Assembly: GCA_016872645.1 (NCBI GenBank)
Contig: VGZH01000013.1
Span: 1-64,000 of the forward strand
DNA from: Planctomycetota bacterium
GTDB lineage: Bacteria > Planctomycetota > Planctomycetia > Planctomycetales > Planctomycetaceae
DNA length: 64,000 nucleotides
Reading direction: 5' to 3'
In this document: positions 38,278-45,702 of the stretch, piece by piece
How the letters are laid out: each line of letters starts with the position of its first letter
How positions within the stretch are numbered: position 1 is the first letter of the stretch
Made by a program: the position numbers and the translations under genes
Notes under the pieces: model-generated
What the model was told of the DNA's origin: nothing
Database searches by the model: none
Seen by the model: only the letters and a program-made list of their open reading frames with translations

Positions 38278-39327
38278 ATGTCGCTCTTCCTTCAGCGTGC
38301 AAATTGGTTCGCTCTGTTTTTTGTTTCGCTGTTCTTTTCTCTGAGTCCAGCCTTCGCGGCCAACGAAGTCTTCTCGCCTCCAGCGCCCGCCGACGTTCGC
38401 ACGAAGGCTCTGCAATGGGTGGCCGAACGAGGCGTCACCGATAAGTCCGTTCTCGAAAACATTGGCCGCGAATGGGTGCTCGAAGGAACGTCGCTCACCG
38501 CCGAAGAAACGTTGCAACGAGTCATCCGCACTCTGACACTGGCCGATCCGACCGCCAAGCAAGTCGTCGAAGCCTGTCGTGAAGCGGTTCCCGTGGCGAC
38601 ATGGCCGCGCGATGTGATCCCGCTGACCGATGCGATGCCCGATCTTGCTCGGCAGCATTTACGACTGTTTGTCGGGCGGTTTCTTGCTCAACGGCAGTTG
38701 TACGAGGAGGCATTGGAAGTCCTGGCCGCCGTCGATCCGAAGCAGGTGGTCGATCCCGCGAGCTACTTCTTTCAACGTGCGATTTGTGAGCACCAGCTTT
38801 TGAAGAAAAGCGACACACTGAAGTCACTCGGCAACTTGCTTGATAACACGCAGAACGTGCCCGAACGCTACAAAGCCGTGGCGTTGCTGATGCGGCACGA
38901 CATCGAGCAACTCAAGGAGGCGTCGCTGGGGGAAGTCGCGAAGAAGATGTCGGATGTCGAACGTCGGCTGATCCTCGGCCGAGGTGGCGAGAAGACGCAG
39001 AAGGTCGAAGAAGAGATCGTCGAGGCTCTCGACGAGATCATCAAAAAGGTCGAACAGCAGCAACAGAACTCCGGCGGCGGAGGTGGCCAAGGGGGGAATC
39101 AAAACCAATCGGGTGGTGCCGCCGGTGACAGCAGCGTGAAGGGGGCCACCGCTCCCGGCGAAGTCGACAAGAAAGACATCGGCAACAAGGCCGGCTGGGG
39201 TTCGCTGGCCCCAAAGAAAGCCGCAGAGGCGAAGAACGTCATCAACCGCAACTTCCCCTCGCACTATCGCGAGGCGATCGAGCAGTACTTCAAGAAGCTG
39301 GCGAACCGACCGGCCGGAAAAGAGTGA
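38278..39327 (+). CDS. Exported coiled-coil/TPR-like protein with Gly/Gln linker
   Basis: 349 residues from ATG 38278, which begins a clear signal peptide (core LFFVSLFFSLSP, end AFAANE). The frame is open back to an ATGA overlap at 38098, but that extension is polar and holds a heptad repeat, so I prefer the later start. Helical repeats of TPR style occupy residues 30-230 (QLYEEALEVLAAVDPKQ), followed by a Glu/Lys helix, a Gly/Gln/Asn/Ser-rich linker near 265-290, and a C-terminal block ending NFPSHYREAIEQYFKKLA, a wording typical of proteins beside the vWA/Bat cluster. Function unknown; it is probably a complex partner. Confidence 0.8.
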   Translation: MSLFLQRANWFALFFVSLFFSLSPAFAANEVFSPPAPADVRTKALQWVAERGVTDKSVLENIGREWVLEGTSLTAEETLQRVIRTLTLADPTAKQVVEACREAVPVATWPRDVIPLTDAMPDLARQHLRLFVGRFLAQRQLYEEALEVLAAVDPKQVVDPASYFFQRAICEHQLLKKSDTLKSLGNLLDNTQNVPERYKAVALLMRHDIEQLKEASLGEVAKKMSDVERRLILGRGGEKTQKVEEEIVEALDEIIKKVEQQQQNSGGGGGQGGNQNQSGGAAGDSSVKGATAPGEVDKKDIGNKAGWGSLAPKKAAEAKNVINRNFPSHYREAIEQYFKKLANRPAGKE

Positions 39328-39333
39328 CGACCG

Positions 39334-40506
39334 ATGAATTTGTTGTCCGCTGTTTTGCTGGCCGTGTTGGCGGCTCCTCAAGTGGAAGTAGTTTCGTTCC
39401 AAGGTGAGCCTCGTGTCGGCGAGTGGCGCGGATTGGCAGACGGCCGAATCACGATCGCTCAAGCCGGCAAAGAGGAATCGCTGCCGCTCAACGAGGTGCT
39501 GGAGGTCCGATTCCGAGGCGAAGCGGCAAAGCTCGATAAGCCGTCGGCGATCGTGTCGCTGTGGGACGGTTCGAAGCTCGGCACCGCTCGATCGCAAATT
39601 GTTGAGAAGCGATTGAAGCTCACGTCAGCAGTACTCGGCGAGTTTTCGTTGCCGCAAACCGAGGTCGCTAGCGTGCGATTCTCGGATCGTTTCGATGAGG
39701 ACGAACAGTGGTTGAGGCTGGTTGAGCGAGACAACAAAACTGATCTGCTGGTGATTCGTAAAGAGCAGACGCTCGACTATCTCGATGGAGTCGTGGTCGA
39801 GGTCACTGACAAGTCGGTGAAGTTTCTGCTCGACGGCGAAGAGGTCTCGACGAAACGCGAGAAAGTCTTCGGCTTGATCTTTGCCCGTCGTCCGAGCACC
39901 CCCAAACCTCCGGCTGTCCGAGCGGAACTTGGCAACGGCGACGTGCTCATGGCCTCCACGATCGCGGCGACACCGACCGGAATCTCCATGACGACGGCGA
40001 CGAAAACCGAAGTTACGGTGCCGCTTGAAAAACTCAAGTTGCTGGATTTCAGCCAAGGGAAGCTGCGATACCTGTCGCAAGACACGCCGCGTGACGTGAA
40101 GTACACCCGCGGGATTCAAGACGGACCGGCGTTCGTCCAAGACCGGGCGTTCTATGCCCCGGAGTTGAAGCCGATGGGGATGCGAGTCTTTGCCCGTGGT
40201 CTGTGCATCCGTCCAAAGACGTCGTTGCGGTATCGGCTCGGCGGAGACTACCGCCGGTTGCAAGCGATCGTCGGGATCGATGAAAGCGTGAAAGACGGCA
40301 ACGGCGATTGCGACCTGGAAATCTTTGGAGACGGCAAGTCGTTGATGAAGCTGCGAGTGACGTCGCGCGACGCCGCTCGGCCCATTGATTTGGATGTGAC
40401 CGACATGGTCATGCTGGAAATCAACGTCGGCTTCGGCGGCGACGCGGCGACGAATGTGGACCTCGGAGATAATCTCGATTTGGCGGACGCCAAGTTGATC
40501 AAGTGA
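39334..40506 (+). CDS. Exported protein with C-terminal NPCBM-like domain
   Basis: 390 residues. A short hydrophobic N-terminus (LLSAVLLAVLAAPQ) acts as signal peptide. The first third is beta-rich (VSFQGEPRVGEWRGLADGRITI, similar in style to the N-terminal module of the 23981 TPR protein). From about residue 265 to the end there is an NPCBM-like module (novel putative carbohydrate-binding module), with LKPMGMRVFARGLCIRPKTSLRYRLGGDYRRLQAIVGIDES. NPCBM domains are proposed carbohydrate or glycan binders; in planctomycetes they occur on many secreted proteins. It starts 6 bases after the previous stop. Confidence 0.78.
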   Translation: MNLLSAVLLAVLAAPQVEVVSFQGEPRVGEWRGLADGRITIAQAGKEESLPLNEVLEVRFRGEAAKLDKPSAIVSLWDGSKLGTARSQIVEKRLKLTSAVLGEFSLPQTEVASVRFSDRFDEDEQWLRLVERDNKTDLLVIRKEQTLDYLDGVVVEVTDKSVKFLLDGEEVSTKREKVFGLIFARRPSTPKPPAVRAELGNGDVLMASTIAATPTGISMTTATKTEVTVPLEKLKLLDFSQGKLRYLSQDTPRDVKYTRGIQDGPAFVQDRAFYAPELKPMGMRVFARGLCIRPKTSLRYRLGGDYRRLQAIVGIDESVKDGNGDCDLEIFGDGKSLMKLRVTSRDAARPIDLDVTDMVMLEINVGFGGDAATNVDLGDNLDLADAKLIK

Positions 40507-40510
40507 GGAA

Positions 40511-42292
40511 GTGATGATCGGTCAACGCAAAGTGGCGAAGGGAAAAAGGGGCGGAGTGTTGTGCTTCGGTTGTCTGTGTTTGTTGGCGACCTCATTGACG
40601 GCTGCTGAGCCGCAAGTTCGCGAGGCGGAACTGAAACGAGTTGAGGTCATTGAGAAGGTGGCCCCGACCGTCGTTGCGGTCTTCGCGAAGGGTGGAGCCG
40701 GCGGCGGTTCGGGAGTGCTTATCAGCAAGGAGGGGTTCGCACTGACCAACTTTCACGTCGTCACCGGACTGGGGCCGTTCATGAAGTGCGGCCTGAATGA
40801 CGGAGTCTTGTACGACGCGGTGCTGGTCGGGATCGATCCGACTGGCGATGTCGCGCTTGTCAAATTGCTAGGCCGGGACGACTTCCCGGTGGCGACGCTC
40901 GGCGACAGCGACAAACTGGAGATCGGCGATTGGACGTACGTCATGGGGAATCCGTTTCTGTTGGCGACCGACTTTCAGCCGACCGTGACCTACGGCATCG
41001 TCAGCGGCACGCATCGCTATCAGCCTCCGGCCGGGACTTGGCTGGAATACACCGACTGCATACAGGTCGACACCTCAATCAATCCCGGTAACTCTGGCGG
41101 GCCGTTGTTTAGTTCGGCGGGGGAACTTGTCGGCATCAATGGCCGCGGTTCGTTCGAGAAGCGTGGCCGAGTCAACTCTGGCGCGGGGTATGCGATTTCG
41201 ATCAATCAGATCAAGTTTTTTCACGACCAACTGAAAGCCGGGCGAGTTGTCGATCATGCGACGCTCGGTGCGACGGTGACGACGGAGGCCGATGGGGCCG
41301 TCGTGGTCAACGGCATCTTGGAGACCTCGGACGTCTATCGTCGCGGGCTGCGATCCGGCGATGAGTTGGTCAGTTTCGCGGGGCGCCCCGTTCGCAGCGT
41401 CAACCAGTTCAAAAACATTCTCGGCATCTACCCAAAGGACTGGATGCTGCCGATCGTCTTCCGCCACGAGGGAGAACGCCGCGAGATTCATGCGCGGCTG
41501 CGCGGCCTGCACGCGAAGACCGAGTTGATGCCCGGCCCTCGACCGCAACCGAAACCACGTCAGCCGATGCCAAAGAAAGACAAGGACGGCAAACCGGAGA
41601 AAACTCCCGACCTGCCTCAGGCACCGCCATCTGATCCACACGCGGAAGCGAAGAAGACGGCGATCCCCGAACAATGGAAAAATTGGTTCGTCGCAAAACC
41701 CGGCTTTGCCAACTACCGCTTCAACCAATTGGAGCAGGACCGCGTGTTCGTTTCGTTGAAGGGCTTAGGGGATTTCGCATCAGCCACAGGCTCGTGGCGA
41801 TTGAGCGGTCAGTCGATGGCCGGCGACAAGTTTGAGCTGACGCTCGCGGCCAAAGGGGTCGGCTTGGAAATTCGGGACGGCGCCTTCTTCCAGCAACTCG
41901 AAGACACAGACCCGGCGGACGAACCACAGGGAACCGGCGGATTCTTGATCGCGGCTCATCAACTCCGGCTCCTGCTGCAAGCAGGAGCGAAGGGCTTCAC
42001 CGAATGCCACTACTTTGGCAGCGAACCGCTCGATGGGCGTGGCGAGTTGGCAGATGTGATCGTCACGACTCTGGGAGCAATCGAGACACGCTGGTTCTTC
42101 AGTCGTGCTTCTGGCCTGTTGCTCGGACTCGACAGTCGGCTGCTTGAAGATGCAGAGCCTTGCCAAATCCGGTTCGACGGTTGGAACGACTTCAGTGGCC
42201 GACGCCTTCCTGCGACATGGCGGGTGACGAGTGCCGACAAAGAATTCGCGACACTGAAAGTTGAGAAGGCGGAAGTCGCGGGCAAGAAGTGA
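40511..42292 (+). CDS. HtrA/DegP-type serine protease with PDZ domain (intact triad)
   Basis: 593 residues. A signal peptide (core VLCFGCLCLLATSL) is followed by a trypsin-like domain with the full triad: H82 in TNFHVV, D113 in DPTGDVALVKL and S195 in NPGNSGGPL. A PDZ domain spans about residues 245-330. The C-terminal third, after a Pro/Lys linker, is a beta-rich domain I do not recognise. It is the only one of three adjacent HtrA-like proteins that keeps a full triad. Start at GTG 40511 or ATG 40514, with GAGGA just upstream. HtrA proteins degrade or refold misfolded periplasmic proteins; here it closes a vWA/coiled-coil operon. Confidence 0.9.
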   Translation: MMIGQRKVAKGKRGGVLCFGCLCLLATSLTAAEPQVREAELKRVEVIEKVAPTVVAVFAKGGAGGGSGVLISKEGFALTNFHVVTGLGPFMKCGLNDGVLYDAVLVGIDPTGDVALVKLLGRDDFPVATLGDSDKLEIGDWTYVMGNPFLLATDFQPTVTYGIVSGTHRYQPPAGTWLEYTDCIQVDTSINPGNSGGPLFSSAGELVGINGRGSFEKRGRVNSGAGYAISINQIKFFHDQLKAGRVVDHATLGATVTTEADGAVVVNGILETSDVYRRGLRSGDELVSFAGRPVRSVNQFKNILGIYPKDWMLPIVFRHEGERREIHARLRGLHAKTELMPGPRPQPKPRQPMPKKDKDGKPEKTPDLPQAPPSDPHAEAKKTAIPEQWKNWFVAKPGFANYRFNQLEQDRVFVSLKGLGDFASATGSWRLSGQSMAGDKFELTLAAKGVGLEIRDGAFFQQLEDTDPADEPQGTGGFLIAAHQLRLLLQAGAKGFTECHYFGSEPLDGRGELADVIVTTLGAIETRWFFSRASGLLLGLDSRLLEDAEPCQIRFDGWNDFSGRRLPATWRVTSADKEFATLKVEKAEVAGKK

Positions 42293-42299
42293 GGAGGAT

Positions 42300-42462
42300 G
42301 CAAAGTGCAGAATGCAGAGTGCAAAGTGCAAAGTGTTGAACAGTCGGAGGGGCAGATTCCCCTAGCCGTACGTTTTCAGGCGCCTACCGCATCTCGATCG
42401 GCCCGTTCTCGCTCCGTCATGCAACTTGCAATCTGCACTCTGCACTTCGCACTCTGCACTGT
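42300..42462. repeat. Heptanucleotide repeat pair at the start of the first pseudoprotease gene
   Basis: Left arm: five 7-base units from 42300 to 42334 (GCAAAGT, GCAGAAT, GCAGAGT, GCAAAGT, GCAAAGT). Right arm: six units from 42421 to 42462 (GCAACTT, GCAATCT, GCACTCT and relatives), complementary in reverse. The left arm contains the GTG start and the right arm encodes the signal-peptide core. Confidence 0.75.
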
Positions 42463-43453
42463 GTTGTTTCCGTTCTCGGCCCACGCTCAATCGACTCGCG
42501 ACACCATCTCTGCCCTTCAGCCCAAGGTCGTCAAAATTTTTGGTGCCGGCGGGATCAAGAGCCTGGCAGCTCACGGGACGGGGTTCTTCGTCAGCAAAGA
42601 AGGTCACATCGCGACGATCTGGAGTCATGTGCTCGATGCCGATCTCGTCACGGTCGTGTTGTCGGACGGCCGCCGCTTTACGGCACGCGTGTTGGGGGCG
42701 GAACCGCAACTTGCTTTGGCCGTGCTGAAGCTGAACGGCGCGGAGGGGGTTGAGTTTCCGTACTTCAATCCCGACGAGGCAATTTCGGCGGGGACCGGGA
42801 CGCGAGTGCTCGGATTTAGCAACATGTTTAACGTCGCGGCGGGGGACGAACCGGTCTCGGTGGTGCATGGAGTGATCGCGGCGAAGACGGTGATCGAGGC
42901 GCGGCGTGGCGTGTTCGACAGTCCGTATTCAGGCCCGGTGTTTGTGGTTGACGGGGTGACGAACAACTCCGGCGCGGCAGGCGGTGTGCTGACGACTCGC
43001 GATGGGTTGCTGCTGGGGATGATCGGCTTGGAACTGCGGAACGCGAAGTCGAACACCTGGATGAACTATGCGATTCCCGTCAACGAACTGGCCAGTCCGA
43101 TTCAGCAAATCATCTCCGGCAAGTTCGAACGGAAGAAAGACCCGCACGAAGACGAGCCGTCCTTAAAGCCGCGGCGCTACAAGCCGCTCGATTTTGGTTT
43201 CCTGCTGGTACCTGATGTCGTCGAGCGGACTCCGGCGTTCATCGACTCGATTCAAGGCGACTCTGCGGCTGCGAAGGTTGGCCTGAGATCTGACGACCTC
43301 GTCCTGTTCGTCAACGACGAGCTGATCCAGTCCTGCCGAGCTTTGCATGAGGCGATTGGCCGCTTGGAATCTGGCGATCAACTCCGCCTGGTGGTCCGTC
43401 GAGGCAACGAACTGGTCAACGTCGAGATGCCGGTCCCGAAAAAGAAAGAGTGA
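42305..43453 (+). CDS. HtrA-like protein with degenerate catalytic triad (pseudoprotease)
   Basis: 382 residues from GTG 42305 (GAGGAGG at 42291-42297 gives a 7-base spacing); ATG 42419 is a shorter alternative that keeps the signal peptide. The signal core (LAICTLHFALCTVLF) is encoded by a heptad arm and followed by SAHAQ. The trypsin-like domain aligns with its upstream neighbour, but only the His is kept (H108 in SHVL). The Asp position is Leu (about 137) and the nucleophile position is Ala225 (GAAGGV instead of NSGGP). A PDZ-like C-terminal domain follows. It should not cut peptides; a regulatory, binding or decoy role beside the active protease is likely. It overlaps the next gene at GTGA. 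Confidence 0.85.
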   Translation: MQNAECKVQSVEQSEGQIPLAVRFQAPTASRSARSRSVMQLAICTLHFALCTVLFPFSAHAQSTRDTISALQPKVVKIFGAGGIKSLAAHGTGFFVSKEGHIATIWSHVLDADLVTVVLSDGRRFTARVLGAEPQLALAVLKLNGAEGVEFPYFNPDEAISAGTGTRVLGFSNMFNVAAGDEPVSVVHGVIAAKTVIEARRGVFDSPYSGPVFVVDGVTNNSGAAGGVLTTRDGLLLGMIGLELRNAKSNTWMNYAIPVNELASPIQQIISGKFERKKDPHEDEPSLKPRRYKPLDFGFLLVPDVVERTPAFIDSIQGDSAAAKVGLRSDDLVLFVNDELIQSCRALHEAIGRLESGDQLRLVVRRGNELVNVEMPVPKKKE

Positions 43454-45597
43454 CCACGATGCAGCAAGTTGCAAAACCGAATCGTCTGGCCGATAGCCGT
43501 GAACCGAAAGCCGATGTTTGTTGTCTTTTTTCCGAGTGGAAAAGGATGACGGCAATCGGCTGTCGGCCATCGGCCATCGGCCGGGCAATCGCGAACTTGT
43601 TGTTGATCCTTTTGTGCCAGCCGGCGTGGTCCTGGCAATCGCCAACACGCGAATTGGAAGAGGCCGAGGAGCAAGCCTTCAAGCGAGCGGTGTCGCAGGT
43701 GGCTCCATCGTTAGTGCGGATCGAAACGGTCGGCGGGCTGGATCAAGTCCAGAACTTCTTGCTTGGTAACGGGCCGACGACCGGGGTAATTGTGTCGGCG
43801 GATGGTTATGTGATTTCGAGTTCGTTCAATTTTCTGTCGAAGCCGGCGTCGATTCTGGTGACGACGACTGATGGAAAACGACTGGCGGCGAAAGCGATCG
43901 CGAACGACACCGTGCGGATGCTGACGCTACTGAAAGTCGATGCGGAGGGATTGGTTCCCGCTCGGCCGACGGCAAAGCCTTCGATTCGGGTCGGACAATG
44001 GGCGATCGCGGTCGGACGGGCGCTCGATGCGAATGCGCCGAACGTGTCGGTCGGGATCGTCAGCGCGGTGAATCGAGTCTGGGGGAAGGCGATCCAGACC
44101 GACGCGAAAGTCTCTCCGGTCAATTACGGCGGAGCACTGGTGGACGTGGATGGCTCGGTGTTGGGAGTGCTCGTGCCGCTATCGCCGCAGGACAATTCGC
44201 CAGTGGCGGGGGTTGAGTGGTACGACTCAGGAATTGGCTTTGCGATTCCTCTGGCCGATGTGCTCGCGACGCTCGACCGGCTCAAGCAAGGGAAAGACCT
44301 GCGGCTGGGCTTGGCAGGTTTCAATTTCGCGTCGACCGACCTGTACGGCGGCGACACGAAGATCGACCGTGTTCGTTACGACTCACCGATGTATCGCGCG
44401 GGTTTCAAAGACGGCGACTTGATCCTGGAACTCGACGGCCACAAGGTGACGCGGCCAGCGCAGGTGCGGCACGTACTCGGCAGCAAGATCGAAGGTGACA
44501 AACTGGCGATCTCAATCAAACGGGGCGAGGAAACGAAGCGTGCCGATCTGACGCTCGTTGCCGAACTGCCGCCGTTCGAGGCGGGGTTCTTGGGAGTCTT
44601 GCCGACGCGAGAGAAGGTCGGCAGTGGATCCACCGAAGGGGGAGCAGCCGGTGACGGGGTCGGCGTGCGTTGGGTGTATCCCGATAGTCCGGCGGCCAAG
44701 ATTGGATTGAAGCCGCGAGATCGGATCATCAAGTTTCGCGATCAGAGCATCACCTCCGCCGCGCAATTGATCGACCAGGTCAGTCGCGTCCGTCCAGCCG
44801 AGAAGGCCGCCGTTATCATTCGTCGCGATGGCAAAGAGCAATCGTTGGAGGCGACGCTGGTTGGCTATCCAGCCGATTTGCCAAAAGACTTGCCGACTTC
44901 CGCCATCGAAGCGGTTGCCGATGCCGAATCCAAAACACCGGATGACAACAAGGGAGGGGAAGCAGAGAAGCTGCGCACCGGACGCTTCGCAGAAGAAGTC
45001 GCCGAAAGCAAGAACGCTTGGTGGGCGTTCGTCCCGGAAAGCTACAACCCAGCTTACGCGTATTCACTGCTCGCGTGGCTGCATCCGCCGGGTGACACGC
45101 TCGAAGCGACGGTCTACGACTCATGGAAACTTGAAGCCGAACGGCGTGGAATCATTCTGCTGGGGCTGAAGGCGGCTAACATCAACTCCGGATGGCAAGC
45201 CAATGAAGCCGAGTTCGTTCATGAAACAGTCGTCTCATTTCAGAAGAAGTATTCGGTCGACACTGGCCGCATCGTGCTGCATGGCTACGACAAGAGCGGT
45301 CCGTTCGCGACGCACTTGGCGTTCAAGCACCGCGACTTGTTCCGCGGTCTGCTGCTCGCGGCGTCGGCGGTTGCTGAGCGGCCACCCGAGAATCTGCCGG
45401 AGTATCGGCTGCAATTCCAATTGATCTGCGGTTCAAAAGACCCGGCTCATGCGACTCTCGAAAAGATGGCCAAGAGCCTGCAAGGTATTAAGTACCCGGC
45501 GAACTTCACCAGCCTGTCTGACTTGGAGCATCGGTATCCGAATGCTGAGGGAATCGATGCAATGGCCCGGTGGATTGATTCGCTCGATCGGTTGTAG
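43450..45597 (+). CDS. HtrA-like pseudoprotease with two PDZ domains fused to an alpha/beta-hydrolase-like domain
   Basis: 715 residues from GTG 43450 (overlap with the previous stop) or ATG 43459. The signal core (AIANLLLILLCQ) follows a heptad-repeat-encoded stretch. The trypsin-like domain has lost all three catalytic residues: the His position is Phe126, Asp is Met157, and Ser is Tyr226 (NYGGAL). Two PDZ-like domains follow (about 283-360 and 395-475). After a polar linker, residues about 520-715 resemble an alpha/beta hydrolase (IVLHGYDKSGPFATHLAFKHRDLF), but the nucleophile elbow reads GYDKS, with Asp where Ser is expected. So both lobes look catalytically dead or altered. A sensor or adaptor for the active HtrA is a reasonable idea. 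Confidence 0.85.
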   Translation: MTTMQQVAKPNRLADSREPKADVCCLFSEWKRMTAIGCRPSAIGRAIANLLLILLCQPAWSWQSPTRELEEAEEQAFKRAVSQVAPSLVRIETVGGLDQVQNFLLGNGPTTGVIVSADGYVISSSFNFLSKPASILVTTTDGKRLAAKAIANDTVRMLTLLKVDAEGLVPARPTAKPSIRVGQWAIAVGRALDANAPNVSVGIVSAVNRVWGKAIQTDAKVSPVNYGGALVDVDGSVLGVLVPLSPQDNSPVAGVEWYDSGIGFAIPLADVLATLDRLKQGKDLRLGLAGFNFASTDLYGGDTKIDRVRYDSPMYRAGFKDGDLILELDGHKVTRPAQVRHVLGSKIEGDKLAISIKRGEETKRADLTLVAELPPFEAGFLGVLPTREKVGSGSTEGGAAGDGVGVRWVYPDSPAAKIGLKPRDRIIKFRDQSITSAAQLIDQVSRVRPAEKAAVIIRRDGKEQSLEATLVGYPADLPKDLPTSAIEAVADAESKTPDDNKGGEAEKLRTGRFAEEVAESKNAWWAFVPESYNPAYAYSLLAWLHPPGDTLEATVYDSWKLEAERRGIILLGLKAANINSGWQANEAEFVHETVVSFQKKYSVDTGRIVLHGYDKSGPFATHLAFKHRDLFRGLLLAASAVAERPPENLPEYRLQFQLICGSKDPAHATLEKMAKSLQGIKYPANFTSLSDLEHRYPNAEGIDAMARWIDSLDRL
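43489..43585. repeat. Heptanucleotide repeat pair at the start of the second pseudoprotease gene
   Basis: Left arm 43489-43516 (GCCGATA, GCCGTGA, ACCGAAA, GCCGATG); right arm 43551-43585 (GGCAATC, GGCTGTC, GGCCATC twice, GGCCGGG), roughly complementary in reverse. The word differs from the GCAAAGT class but the 7-base period is the same. Confidence 0.7.
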
Positions 45598-45621
45598 ATC
45601 AGCCGTTCCAGGCTGGCCTAC
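45594..45621. repeat. Hairpin over the stop codon, related to the 12344 element
   Basis: GTAGATCAGCC (45594-45604) pairs with GGCTGGCCTAC (45611-45621), 9 of 11 positions, with a 6-base loop. The TAG stop (45595-45597) lies inside the stem. Confidence 0.5.
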
Positions 45622-45637
45622 AAAGCCCTACGACGAC

Positions 45638-45677
45638 AAAAAATGGCAGCCGGCTCGCACCGGCTGCCCTTTCGATT
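45638..45677. terminator. Bidirectional intrinsic terminator
   Basis: GGCAGCCGG (45645-45653) and CCGGCTGCC (45660-45668) form a perfect 9-bp stem with a 6-base loop. Six A (45638-45643) on the left give a T tract for leftward transcripts; TTTCGATTT follows on the right. It lies between convergent genes (45597 and 45703) and can serve both. Confidence 0.8.
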
Positions 45678-45702
45678 TCTGAAGCACTCGAACCGCAGCC
45701 GC

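Noticed and set aside
42300-42462. Heptad arrays as a small CRISPR array
   Set aside because: Units are 7 bases without spacers, arms are inverted, and no cas gene is present.
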